Notes: a model not told the origin generated them from the sequence alone. Positions 27,338 to 37,091 are shown, numbered from the stretch's first letter. The stretch: DNA of 41,090 nt from an uncultured Porphyromonadaceae bacterium (GCA_947427285.1 CANEHE010000019.1:1-41090); one strand, 5' to 3'. A program made the numbers and translations.

Positions 27338-30061
27338 ATGAACAAATCTTTATTTCGCAGCATCCTGACTGCAGCAGTGTTCATACCGCTGGCGGCTTTC
27401 GCGGTACCTGCGCAACCAGGACTGACCGAACGTCATCTGCCCGACGGTACTGTTGTAAAAGTCCGTCTTTCCGGTGATGAATACGGAAGGTCCATATTCT
27501 CCGAAGACGGATGGCCTCTGATTGAGTCCGGAGGTACTCTCTGGTTTGCACAGCCGGCTTCCGACGGCACACTTGAGCCATCCTCCTATTCTGTCGCCTC
27601 CCGCAATGCCAATACAGATAAATGGCTCGCCACACTCTCTTTTGAAGAGATGAAATCGGCGGCGACACGCCGCATGACCTCGGCAAGACAGAAATCGCCC
27701 ATGCGCAAAAATCCCGGACTGCACTATTCATCTTTCCCCCACAAAGGTGAGCCGAAAGCAATCGTGATTCTTGTGGAATATCAGGACGTGAAGTGCAATG
27801 TCGAGAATCCCGGAGACTATTTCTCCCGCATGCTCAACGAGGAGGGATTCAAACTATGGGGAGGCACCGGCTCCGCCCGCGACTATTTCATAGATGCATC
27901 GTCTGGTGCTTTCCGTCCGCAATTCGATCTCTACGGACCTGTCACCCTACCGGAGAAGATGGCCTACTACGGTGGAAACATCGATGGTGACGACGCCAAT
28001 CCTGCCGATATGGCGGTACATGCATGCCAGATTCTTGATGCCTCGGTCGACTTCCGCCAATACGATCACGACGGAGACGGTCTTATCGACAACGTGTTTA
28101 TATTCTATGCCGGACGTGGAGAGGCCTCAGGAGGATCAGACGACACTGTCTGGCCCCACTCGTGGGACGTGCGTTCCGCCTACTACGGCACTGACAAGAA
28201 ATTCGTTTTCGACGGAGTGGAACTCGGCCATTACGCCTGCACCAACGAATGGAAAGACGCCAGACCCGACGGGATCGGAACTTTCGTACATGAATTCAGC
28301 CACGTTCTCGGGCTGCCCGACCTCTATGTGACCGGAGGAGCCAATACCGGCTCCTTCACACCCGGAGCATACGATGTGCTCGACTACGGGCCATACAACA
28401 ACCTTTCCCGCACACCTCCCACATATTCGGCCTACGCACGCTACGCCATGGAATGGACTGAACCGGTTCTATTCTCATCACCCGACAATGTGGAGCTTAT
28501 GCCACTTCTGGAATCCAATCAGACTGCCATCGTGAAAGGGACAAATCCGAATGAATATTTCCTCTTTGAAAACCGGCAACTTTCCGGCTGGGACCGGTTC
28601 ATCCCCGGACATGGAATGATCGTCTGGCATGTGGATTTCGACGAAGAGGTATGGGAAAACGGTGGAGTCAACAACAACCCCACACATCTGCGAGTGGATC
28701 TGATAGAAGCCGACCGTACCACTACAGCCAATTCCCGCGCATCAGACACATTCCCCGGCACAGCCAATGTGACAGCTCTTTCATCAGCCACACATCCGCT
28801 CTATAAATGGTGGGACGGTTCAGAGGTGGGCATTCCTATCTCCGAAATATCCGAGTCTAAACAGGGTGTCGTCTCTTTCAAAGTATGCGGAGGACTTCCC
28901 GACAGCGACACTCCGGAACCACTCGCACCTTCCGACGTGGAGTCGTATTCCTTCACTGCGGCATGGAAACCAGTGTCCGATGCATTGAAGTATGAACTGA
29001 CAGTATATGAAGAGGAAGCGGAGACTCCGTTCCTTACAAAAACATTCTCTGCCGACACCACTGCGTATATTCTGACCGGACTTGCCCCTGAAACCCTTTA
29101 TCTCTATAGTGTGAGGGCATGGCAGGCAGGCAAAGGCCCGAGTCCTTTCTGCGCCCCGATGGAAGTCACCACAGGAGAAGCTACTTTTGAATGGATGCTG
29201 CCGGAGGCATACGAGGCTGTCGATCTCACCGACACCGGCTTCAAGGCCTCATGGCAGCCTGTGGAAGGAGCCAGAGAGTATTTCGTCACAGTTTTCAACA
29301 AGACCGATATAATCACTGATGACGACGCCCAATCATTCGACGGAGGAGCGGCCTCTCTGCCTGCCGACTGGAGCTGCACATCGGAAATAATGTTCGATTC
29401 GCCGCTGTACTCTGGAAAGGCCGCACCTTCCGTACGCATCAACGCCGCAGGAGGATATATCCAGTCAGCCGTCTATCCGACCGACATCCATTCCCTCTCT
29501 TTATGGCATCGTGGTGCCGGAAACTCTGCAGGCAATATAATCTCTATCGAGACAATGACCGACGGTAAATGGGTGCCTTTCGCAGAAGTGGAGGTGACAG
29601 AAGCTGAAGGTGGCCGCACAGATACACTGTATGCATTCCCATACGGAGCACGAGTCGTACGGATCAATTACAGTTCCACCGGAACGAAACGCGGTCCGGT
29701 CGCCATAGACGATGTAGTCATAAGACAGGAAGTTTCGTTTACCCGCAAACCTGTGAACGGCATTGACCGTAAATCAGCCGGCGACAGTCTGAACATGTCT
29801 ATCGACGGACTGGAACCGGATACGGAATATTTCTACAGTGTGTCCGCTTCCGACGGAAGTCTGATGTCACGCGAATCGACTCCCGTGCGTGTCCGTACCC
29901 GTGAAGAAGGATGGAGCGGAGTCTCGACAATACCGGCTCAGGAGACTTACACACCGGAATACTGGTCTCTGACAGGTATTCCACTCACACGTCCGATACC
30001 GGGACAATTTGTCATTGTTCGCCGAGGTTCTAAAGCAACCAAAGAGATTTTCCGCGACTGA
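27338..30061 (+). CDS. Secreted M6-family metalloprotease
   Basis: This is a 907-residue exported zinc endopeptidase of the immune-inhibitor-A type. After a signal peptide (about residues 1-22) and a propeptide-like region (to about 130), the catalytic domain shows AIVILVEYQDVKC, the calcium-site-like DHDGDGLIDNVFIFYAGRGE and the zinc motif HEFSHVLGLPD (His318, Glu319, His322). GMIVWHVDFDEEVW is another M6 hallmark. C-terminal to it are two fibronectin type III-like domains (about 530-610 and 820-880) flanking a jellyroll-like segment. The tail YWSLTGIPLTRPIPGQFVIV resembles those of the two preceding secreted proteins. It begins 20 nt after a strong terminator, and I see no promoter in that gap, so it may rely on readthrough. 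Confidence 0.92.
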   Translation: MNKSLFRSILTAAVFIPLAAFAVPAQPGLTERHLPDGTVVKVRLSGDEYGRSIFSEDGWPLIESGGTLWFAQPASDGTLEPSSYSVASRNANTDKWLATLSFEEMKSAATRRMTSARQKSPMRKNPGLHYSSFPHKGEPKAIVILVEYQDVKCNVENPGDYFSRMLNEEGFKLWGGTGSARDYFIDASSGAFRPQFDLYGPVTLPEKMAYYGGNIDGDDANPADMAVHACQILDASVDFRQYDHDGDGLIDNVFIFYAGRGEASGGSDDTVWPHSWDVRSAYYGTDKKFVFDGVELGHYACTNEWKDARPDGIGTFVHEFSHVLGLPDLYVTGGANTGSFTPGAYDVLDYGPYNNLSRTPPTYSAYARYAMEWTEPVLFSSPDNVELMPLLESNQTAIVKGTNPNEYFLFENRQLSGWDRFIPGHGMIVWHVDFDEEVWENGGVNNNPTHLRVDLIEADRTTTANSRASDTFPGTANVTALSSATHPLYKWWDGSEVGIPISEISESKQGVVSFKVCGGLPDSDTPEPLAPSDVESYSFTAAWKPVSDALKYELTVYEEEAETPFLTKTFSADTTAYILTGLAPETLYLYSVRAWQAGKGPSPFCAPMEVTTGEATFEWMLPEAYEAVDLTDTGFKASWQPVEGAREYFVTVFNKTDIITDDDAQSFDGGAASLPADWSCTSEIMFDSPLYSGKAAPSVRINAAGGYIQSAVYPTDIHSLSLWHRGAGNSAGNIISIETMTDGKWVPFAEVEVTEAEGGRTDTLYAFPYGARVVRINYSSTGTKRGPVAIDDVVIRQEVSFTRKPVNGIDRKSAGDSLNMSIDGLEPDTEYFYSVSASDGSLMSRESTPVRVRTREEGWSGVSTIPAQETYTPEYWSLTGIPLTRPIPGQFVIVRRGSKATKEIFRD

Positions 30062-30083
30062 CATAATTCTTCAGTATTAAGCA

Positions 30084-30123
30084 AATATGCCCCGCAGATT
30101 GTAAGGTTCCTGCGGGGCATATT
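30084..30123. terminator. Bidirectional hairpin between convergent genes
   Basis: Bases 30084-30097 pair perfectly with 30110-30123 (14 bp, GC-rich core, A/T ends) around a 12-nt loop. It lies midway between the stops of the rightward protease gene and the leftward giant gene, so it can end both transcripts. T-runs on both sides are short. Confidence 0.8.
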
Positions 30124-30140
30124 CATTACAAGGATTTATA

Positions 30141-33100
30141 TTACTTGACCATTATCCTTCTGACAGTCGAGTTGTCAGCTGAGGTTATCCGCACCAGATA
30201 GATACCGGATGCCCATCCGTCACGGTCTATAACCGAAGATCCTGAAAGGTCTGCAGCACGATAGACCACCGTTCCTGTGGATGATATGATCTCAACAGAA
30301 TATCTGTCAAGGTCAGTGCTTACATTCAGTCTGTCTTGAACCGGAACCGGATAGAGGCGTACTTCATCGGCATTCACGTCCGTCACCCCTACAGAAGTCT
30401 TATCCTCGCTTACAGCAAGACGGAGGTACTGTGTCTTACCTTTCTGTCTCATCGAGACAAGGCATTCTCCCTCATCCATCGACTCTGATCTGGTTGCGGA
30501 ATGACTGAGATTCAGACGGCTTCCGGAAAGTGAGAGTGTGAACGGAAGACCTTCCGGCACCTCTATGGAATATACCGCTTCGGCACCGATGGAGCTGTCC
30601 TCGCTGAAATAATCCGACAGATCGACATACCCGCCGTCAGGAATAGATACCTTGCGGAGATCAGTCAAAGGCATAGTGCCGAAGAGATCCATACAGAAAT
30701 ATTTCGGTGTGTTAAGACCATACTTTCCGCTATCAGAGCCGTCGAAAGTGAACCGGACATTCTTGACCTTGCCAAGCGAACGTAGGTCGAGCCATTCCCA
30801 TGAGTCAAGTATATAATGCTCCTCTGTCCGGGAATCGCGCATATCGGCAAGATAGAAATCCTTGCTGACAGATGTGCCTTCGGCAGTAGTACCGGTAGCC
30901 GTTAGTTTCAGCCAGTCTCCCTGTTCGAATTTCTTTGCAAATCCATCGCCGTTACGCATACTTGAAATCGTATATGCGGAATTGGCCACATACAGTCCGG
31001 GAATCACATCGCCATCAAGGCTGTTGGTGACATCCACCGTCATCCCCTCAGGATAGCCGACCGCGAAATTATTCCCTTCGAAGGCACCACCTGGAGCCGA
31101 ACGGAACTGGTCGGAAAGGCCAGTGTATTCTGACGATGACTCCGATGTCAGGGCATATCCATACCAATAACTATACTGCGGCATACCTCCGGCATTGAAA
31201 GCGAACGAACCACTGTAGAAATGTTCTTTTGTGGTAGCCGGAGCGATATGCGACTCTTCAGCCACGAAATTGTCATCGAAAGTGGCAACCACCATATCAC
31301 CCGTAACCTCTACCGCGGTCTTGGCCACAGCTTCCTGACCGTCGGCCGAGACAACCTTAAGCGTATAATACTGCGAGACTTCCGGATTCACAGCGAGTGT
31401 GGAACCGGAGCCAACGACGCGATTCATCTGGTCGGTCCATGTATACGTATAAGGTTCATCACCTCCACCGACTCCAGGCACAATGACATACGTATCACCA
31501 GCCTGCACTCTCGGTGTCTCGGTGTCGAACAGAAGTGTCAGTTCATCTATGTGACGAAGAGTAGTGAACGCTTCAGAAGCCTTCACCTCACTGGGTGTGC
31601 CAGCCGAACTTACAGCCACAAAGAACGCACGGTAGGCAGTGGAGGCCTCCAGCGATGTGAATGCGGAGAGGACCTCAGCATCGGCAAGAACGGCTGTGCC
31701 TGTCGACTTCATCACCTCGGCAGCATCGGGGAGGACATCACCTTCGCTCCATTTCTTCACCACGGCATAAAGAGTGCCGTTCATGTCCCAGCGGGTGCGG
31801 ACGGAGGCAGAGTTGTCTGTGACGGAAGCCACTGAAGGATAACCTTCCGTTATCTGCGGAGCATCCTTATTTATCTCCACATACTCGTATGCGCCGAGAG
31901 TCCAGTCAGCAGACGCGGGACGAGAATTGCCCTCGATATCGGTCGAGATCCATACCACGGGCATGCCGCATCGGAAATCACCCGGCTCCAAGAGATGGGA
32001 ATCTGTCTCGGAAAGGAACTGTGCCTGAGTCGAGACAAAGGTATTGTCACCGGTCAAAGACTCAAAGCCTGCGGCATCAAGATTCTCGGAATCATTCTTG
32101 CATACCACACCGCTCTTGCTCCAGTATGAATTGAAGCCGAAATCAAAACCTTCGATATCTGTCTTGTTCCAGAAATAGATGACCGTCGAAATGGCCGAGC
32201 ATTCGTTCTGGAGGATATTGCCATTAAGCCTTATCCCCTGCGGTGTGCCTGCTCCGTTGGTAGCCATAACGTATGAATTGCTTCCGGTTGCCCTTAGAGT
32301 ATTGTATAGGATGTCCATGCAAGCCGAAGTATTCTTTATGTTCAGGCATCGTCCGCTGTAAGCATCACTCTTCGTAAGCACGATTTCATTGTTGAAGAAT
32401 CTTATCGGAGTGGCTTGCGTGCCCACACAGTCATCACGGAAATCCACACCAGTGGAATATGCCGCACCGGTATTGTATATACGGTTGCCGGATATTATCG
32501 CGCCATTTGTCACACGATAAAGATCCATAGCCTGATAACCCTTCTTGGCACCTGACCAACTTACAGTATTACCCTCGATTACAGGAGCATTCTCATCCGA
32601 AATATAAATACCCTTTGAATAACATCCGATTACCGTATTGCCACGTACTACAAGTCCTTTCTCTTTTGGAAGCGCGACATAGCCGGTTCCTCCGAGATAC
32701 AGGCCGACAAAACCACCCTCAAACGAAGAGTTCTCGATGGTCATGAAATCATTGTTGCCTCCGGCTTCGTTGATCGCATGGGAACGTACAAGGTTGATTC
32801 CGGAATATCCGGATGTCACAGGAGCCGCCGTTACCGAACAGCCGGTCATCATGAATCCCGGACTCTTCTCACCGACATAAACAGCATTGGAGAAGGCCTG
32901 ACTTCCGGCCTCGACCGAAATCTTTTCAAGGCAGACATACGGACTACCCTTCACCTGCACGATACCGTCTTTATCCTCTGCGACATATTTGCCTGTGATC
33001 CTGACTGCATCGCGGTTGCCGCTCTTGCTCCGGAACACTACAGGGTGCTCCACGGAAGAACCTTTCACATCCGTTATCTTGAGATTCTCAGGATATATAC

Positions 33101-36100
33101 CGTCAAGAATCTCAAAAGTCACCGGGCCTTCCACTCCTTGTGCAAGAGCCTGCGTGGCAGTCTTGAAGTCTGCATAGTCGGCACCCGAGGCCCCGATTGT
33201 GAACGTTCCTTTCAGTCCGGCTTTGACGGTTCCCTCGACAGCAGCGGAAGCGCACTCCTTCACTATGTCGTTGAAATACACAGAAGAAAGCGTAACGGCA
33301 ATCTTATTACCGGCCTGGGCCTCATCAGCGATATCAGCGGTCAGATAATAGTAGTACATGCCGTTGTCGCCGATCTCTTCTTCAGCCTCAAAGTTCACTT
33401 CCGGAGAAGTGGGAGTCACAGTAGCGATCTTCTCGCAGATTGCAGGCGAGAATCCATCGTTGGCCGCTCCATAATAAAGATGAAGAGCAGTAATGTCGGC
33501 GATATTGTCTGTACCGGCAAGCGAGAATTTCAGATCAGACATTCTGGAGGCTCCCTTGTCACCAGCCACCTCGGCCGCCACCTTCACCAACGGAAGTTCA
33601 CGCGAGCCGCGCAGATATTCAACATCTGAGGAAGCTGCGCCGGCAGTCACACCTGCGAGCGTATAGTCGACCTTCTCATGGAGTCCTACCTCAATTGCGA
33701 AGCCGTCGAGAGTAGCTCCGGAAGGACCTGTCACAACGACAGTAACCGATCCGTTGGCTGCCTTCGACACGATGTTTTTCGGACCGGTGGTGGTTCCGTA
33801 GCCTGTCTGCGAGCCAAGTAGAGCGTTTTTGTCTGCCTCACGACCGCTGTAGACATACATCTTGCCATTTCCAATAGAGAATTGAGTCGAATGGAGAGTC
33901 ACGGCATATCCCTCACGCGAAGGAATAAAAGTATATGTCGCGCTTATCCGTGAGGATATCTTGCCGTCAGCTCCGCCGTCATCATACCACATCAACGGTT
34001 GCGAGACCGTCACCGTATGTGTTCCGGCCTCAAGATAAAGAATGCTTTTCACTGTTCTTGATCCTTCCGGATTGCCGTCGGCAACCATATCCGTATTCCC
34101 GGATGCATCTGTGAGAGATACTACACCGACTCTAACCTCTGTCTCAGCCTCCGCCTCCGGATCGATATCAGCAAACACTCTGAAATAACGAGGTCCTTCG
34201 GCAAGCGGAAGTTCACCGCCCACTACAGTCTCGGCCTTGACATCAGTTGTCTCACCGAAGAGCACCGCATCGCTCATATCCTCGTTCAGAGAGGTCATCA
34301 CCTTTACGGAAGAGAGAGCGGCCGCACCCTCCACACTGAGTTTAACCGACTTCAATGTCTTGACAGAAAGTGTGCCTTCGGTCACGATTCCGAAATCAAG
34401 CATCTCTTGATCCGTGGCACCGATAGGCATCTCACGTGTGTTTCCGCGTCGGGCAATGCTTTCGATAATCGTCATGTCATGGTTCATGAACGGCTTGACG
34501 ATGGCTTCCCATCCCTGAGCACAATAATAGTTGGACGACGTGTTGGGGTTGAATCTTATAGTCATCGATCCATCCTCTGCGGTGGAACGCAGAGTCTTAC
34601 CTGGTCCGATGTTCTTGTCATCAGACTTTGCAAGTTTCCAGATCAGAGCGGACTCGTCACAGGTCCGTCCGGAGTATATCTCAAACCTGGCATTGACCGA
34701 TCCAGTGTATGTAAGCTGGAATTTGGAGAAATCGATCTGTGTCTTCTCACCCTCATTGGCGGGCACGAATGTTACAATCTGGTCAGTCTGACCTGCGGCA
34801 TAACGGTCGGAATATCCCGTAGTGCCGTTCATTGTCGGCAGAAACTGCCATGAATCATACAACGGAACCGTATTGCCACCCTCCTTCGAATGCCATACGT
34901 TCCGGACTGTCTTGGCGGCATTCAATGTCTCCTCCGGGATGCGGGAAGCAGCCCCTACTGTGACGGAAGCGAGAGAAAGAGAAAACGCTACATCATTGAG
35001 TGCATCCGGAGACACATCGGCTGTTATCACAAACCAGTTGTGACCCTCGGCAAGTTCACGGCTTCCCTCAACGGAAATCGAAGCGGCGTTTACGGCAGCA
35101 GTGCCAAATTCCTGTTTTGAATCCATTTCAGCCTTCTTCCCAAGATACCAGACCTTTACCCCCGATATGGCATTCTGATTCTCTACATTGACCGCAAACG
35201 AAGTCGCACTCAGAGGATTAGCAGTATTATCGGCAATCACGTCCACAAACATCACCGGCGCATTCTTCTGCGACGCGTAGACCGTGACGTCATCAGACTT
35301 TGAGACATTTACAGCCGAAATTGTCATGTCGCCGGGAAGGAACTGGGTCACTTTCGCCTCCCATCCCTGCGCCGGATTGCCGGTCTTGCTCACGAGTTTC
35401 ACCGTAAGAGAACCGTCTGCGGCGGTAGACTTAACCACTTCCGTCTCTTTGAGCAGAGTGGCGATAAGATTTGCATCGTCGGCCTCACGTCCATTGTAGA
35501 CGGTGAGCACATCGTTCATCCCTGTCGAAGAGGTGTTGAAAATGTCCATTTTCGTAAAGTCAATCTTCACGGCCTGTCCCTCCGTTGCCGGAACGAATGT
35601 CACCGTACCCTCAAATTTTTCAGAGATCTTTCCATCAGGACCGCCGTCATCAAAGAAATCGAGAGGAGCACTTACAGTAAAAATCTGATGCTCCGACGGC
35701 ATCCATATTATATCCGCAAAATCACCGGTTGATACTGATGAAGGTTCAGTTGTCCTTGACTGACCGCCTACGGTCAACGACACGACAGACGGGACAGGAA
35801 CATTTCCTGACGCATCAGGCGACACATCGGCCACCACATAGAAATCATTCTTCCCGCTTCTAAGTGAAGCGTTCTCAAGCCGGAGTCTGGTCTGCCCCTC
35901 GGCCAGCGTCGCAACAGTCTCTCCATTACGCTCCAGACGGATGTCTGAAACAGAAGAAGAAGCCGCAGCGGCAGAACAGTCGATCGTCATCTCCTCCACA
36001 GAAAGCGGATTGGAACTTCCGTCGGCTACAACGCGCACACCCGTCAGTTTCGCAGCTTTCTCACCTCTGCGAGGCACAGATGTGGGAGCGAATACCTCGG

Positions 36101-36635
36101 CACTGACAAATTCCATATCCTTGAGCGAGACGCTTTCCACCGTGATAGTGAATCCTTTCTGGCTGTTGGCGGCTCCGGAATGGAAACCGAAAGAGAGTTT
36201 ACCGTCGGCTGAGGCAGAAGTATAGGTTTCTCCCTCCATCCCTTTGACAAACTTCTTTTTCCACCCCGCTGGAAGATAGGATGACTGGTCCTTGCCATCG
36301 GAAATTCCGTTCTTGATTTGTTCGATCGCACCGTCGTAGGCAAGCAGATAGTTGCCGCCGTCGAGGTCAATGCTGTTGACCGTGACCTGTATCACCTCTC
36401 CCGGATTGGCCGGAGCAAACACCACGCCGCAGTCACGGTAGCCGGAAATAAGATTCCCGGACTGCGATTTGAAAGTGATGCTGCCGGACACAGTATATGT
36501 GTCCTCCAGACCATCCGAAGTCTTGAGATAATACACCCCGTCTGTCGCATTCCACGCCGCCTGTGGTTCTGGAACCGCGAGAAGCATCAGGAATGCAAGC
36601 AATGAGAACAGTCTACGTAGTCTCATGATTTTCAT
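30141..36635 (-). CDS. Giant T9SS-secreted multidomain protein with DUF4465, B12-riboswitch controlled
   Basis: This is a 2164-residue secreted protein. After a signal peptide (about residues 1-26) four pairs of modules alternate. The CUB-like modules lie near 28-172, 312-440, 588-710 and 872-990 and show VTFVPATEGQAVKIDFTK, VYNGREADDANL and ADGSLTV. The BNR-associated N-terminal-like modules show NDFYVVADVSPDA and HNWFVITADVSPDA. Next come a right-handed parallel beta-helix (about 1142-1585: GLYLGGTGY, KGIYISDENAPVIEGNTV), an FN3-like domain (about 1600-1680), a PKD-like domain (about 1700-1778; EPYTYTWTDQ) and a DUF4465 domain (about 1783-1985; GDGFAKKFEQGDWLKL, GLNTPKYFCMD). A T9SS type A sorting domain (about 2093-2164; LYPVPVQDRLNV, GIYLVRI) ends the chain. 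The gene stands alone behind a cobalamin riboswitch. It is probably a cell-surface protein; a cobamide-related binding role is inferred from the riboswitch, not shown. Confidence 0.9.
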   Translation of the reverse strand: MKIMRLRRLFSLLAFLMLLAVPEPQAAWNATDGVYYLKTSDGLEDTYTVSGSITFKSQSGNLISGYRDCGVVFAPANPGEVIQVTVNSIDLDGGNYLLAYDGAIEQIKNGISDGKDQSSYLPAGWKKKFVKGMEGETYTSASADGKLSFGFHSGAANSQKGFTITVESVSLKDMEFVSAEVFAPTSVPRRGEKAAKLTGVRVVADGSSNPLSVEEMTIDCSAAAASSSVSDIRLERNGETVATLAEGQTRLRLENASLRSGKNDFYVVADVSPDASGNVPVPSVVSLTVGGQSRTTEPSSVSTGDFADIIWMPSEHQIFTVSAPLDFFDDGGPDGKISEKFEGTVTFVPATEGQAVKIDFTKMDIFNTSSTGMNDVLTVYNGREADDANLIATLLKETEVVKSTAADGSLTVKLVSKTGNPAQGWEAKVTQFLPGDMTISAVNVSKSDDVTVYASQKNAPVMFVDVIADNTANPLSATSFAVNVENQNAISGVKVWYLGKKAEMDSKQEFGTAAVNAASISVEGSRELAEGHNWFVITADVSPDALNDVAFSLSLASVTVGAASRIPEETLNAAKTVRNVWHSKEGGNTVPLYDSWQFLPTMNGTTGYSDRYAAGQTDQIVTFVPANEGEKTQIDFSKFQLTYTGSVNARFEIYSGRTCDESALIWKLAKSDDKNIGPGKTLRSTAEDGSMTIRFNPNTSSNYYCAQGWEAIVKPFMNHDMTIIESIARRGNTREMPIGATDQEMLDFGIVTEGTLSVKTLKSVKLSVEGAAALSSVKVMTSLNEDMSDAVLFGETTDVKAETVVGGELPLAEGPRYFRVFADIDPEAEAETEVRVGVVSLTDASGNTDMVADGNPEGSRTVKSILYLEAGTHTVTVSQPLMWYDDGGADGKISSRISATYTFIPSREGYAVTLHSTQFSIGNGKMYVYSGREADKNALLGSQTGYGTTTGPKNIVSKAANGSVTVVVTGPSGATLDGFAIEVGLHEKVDYTLAGVTAGAASSDVEYLRGSRELPLVKVAAEVAGDKGASRMSDLKFSLAGTDNIADITALHLYYGAANDGFSPAICEKIATVTPTSPEVNFEAEEEIGDNGMYYYYLTADIADEAQAGNKIAVTLSSVYFNDIVKECASAAVEGTVKAGLKGTFTIGASGADYADFKTATQALAQGVEGPVTFEILDGIYPENLKITDVKGSSVEHPVVFRSKSGNRDAVRITGKYVAEDKDGIVQVKGSPYVCLEKISVEAGSQAFSNAVYVGEKSPGFMMTGCSVTAAPVTSGYSGINLVRSHAINEAGGNNDFMTIENSSFEGGFVGLYLGGTGYVALPKEKGLVVRGNTVIGCYSKGIYISDENAPVIEGNTVSWSGAKKGYQAMDLYRVTNGAIISGNRIYNTGAAYSTGVDFRDDCVGTQATPIRFFNNEIVLTKSDAYSGRCLNIKNTSACMDILYNTLRATGSNSYVMATNGAGTPQGIRLNGNILQNECSAISTVIYFWNKTDIEGFDFGFNSYWSKSGVVCKNDSENLDAAGFESLTGDNTFVSTQAQFLSETDSHLLEPGDFRCGMPVVWISTDIEGNSRPASADWTLGAYEYVEINKDAPQITEGYPSVASVTDNSASVRTRWDMNGTLYAVVKKWSEGDVLPDAAEVMKSTGTAVLADAEVLSAFTSLEASTAYRAFFVAVSSAGTPSEVKASEAFTTLRHIDELTLLFDTETPRVQAGDTYVIVPGVGGGDEPYTYTWTDQMNRVVGSGSTLAVNPEVSQYYTLKVVSADGQEAVAKTAVEVTGDMVVATFDDNFVAEESHIAPATTKEHFYSGSFAFNAGGMPQYSYWYGYALTSESSSEYTGLSDQFRSAPGGAFEGNNFAVGYPEGMTVDVTNSLDGDVIPGLYVANSAYTISSMRNGDGFAKKFEQGDWLKLTATGTTAEGTSVSKDFYLADMRDSRTEEHYILDSWEWLDLRSLGKVKNVRFTFDGSDSGKYGLNTPKYFCMDLFGTMPLTDLRKVSIPDGGYVDLSDYFSEDSSIGAEAVYSIEVPEGLPFTLSLSGSRLNLSHSATRSESMDEGECLVSMRQKGKTQYLRLAVSEDKTSVGVTDVNADEVRLYPVPVQDRLNVSTDLDRYSVEIISSTGTVVYRAADLSGSSVIDRDGWASGIYLVRITSADNSTVRRIMVK

Positions 36636-36663
36636 TGGCTGTACTTTTATTTAGATTAGACAT

Positions 36664-36712
36664 AAAAAAATTCCTCTCCTGAGAGAGACCATCACGGTCT
36701 TTTCAGGAAAGG
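36664..36712 (-). terminator. Intrinsic terminator between riboswitch and giant gene (expression platform)
   Basis: Read on the minus strand, a 9-bp stem with one wobble (36704-36712 with 36673-36681) encloses a second short GACC/GGTC stem. Seven T follow (36670-36664), 28 nt before the start codon. Because it lies between the B12 aptamer and the coding region, it is the likely switch by which bound cobalamin stops transcription. Confidence 0.75.
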
Positions 36713-36840
36713 GCAGCCAATAGAAGCATCAAATGGAAGACTCGGCGGGAATCCTCAAAACTGAGAATACGCAGAACGACCTTACTTTACTGACACCGAG
36801 GCTCTAATCCTGGAAAGCCCTGAATCGGTCTCTGAAAAAA

Positions 36841-37012
36841 GGCAGGTCTTCTGACTTATTCCTTTGTCTGCCGGGCCTTCCCGTCGTTCCAACGACAGTG
36901 ACCTCCGGGTATATAAACCCGGCACTCGGCAAACAAATTGGCGGAAATCACAGCAGCCGGTCTGTTCGGGATTCTCACCCGATTCCCTTTTAACCCGCTA
37001 TCCTACAATCTA
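36841..37012 (-). ncRNA. Cobalamin (B12) riboswitch
   Basis: Read on the minus strand from about 37012, the conserved elements appear in the family's order: GGGTTAAAAGGGAATCGGGTG (split here as GGGTTAAAAGG and GAATCGGGTG), GAATCCCGAAC, GCTGCTGTGA, CCGAGTGCC, GGTCACTG, GGGAAGGCCCGG and finally the B12 box AAGTCAGAAGACCTGCC at 36857-36841. This matches the AdoCbl-type cobalamin riboswitch family (RF00174). High intracellular cobamide is expected to lower expression of the gene downstream, here the 2164-residue secreted protein. Spacing from the B12 box to the start codon is about 205 nt and holds an intrinsic terminator. Confidence 0.95.
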
Positions 37013-37051
37013 CTAAATGATTTTTCAGACAACGGCACCAATTTTCACATG

Positions 37052-37083
37052 CAAAATTATAAATTTCTTCTCTAACAGCCAAA
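37052..37083 (-). promoter_or_regulatory. Promoter of the riboswitch transcript
   Basis: On the minus strand TTTG (37083-37080), exactly 20 nt, then TAATTTTG (37059-37052) form a full Bacteroidales promoter. Transcription would start near 37045, about 35 nt before the aptamer. The -33 box abuts the terminator of the upstream dipeptidase operon. Confidence 0.85.
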
Positions 37084-37091
37084 CATAGATG

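Noticed and set aside
32778..33629. A 283-codon open frame opposite the giant gene
   Set aside because: It lies wholly inside the giant coding sequence, with no promoter or recognisable motif; its translated sequence is rich in His, Ser and Arg, as expected from an antisense shadow.
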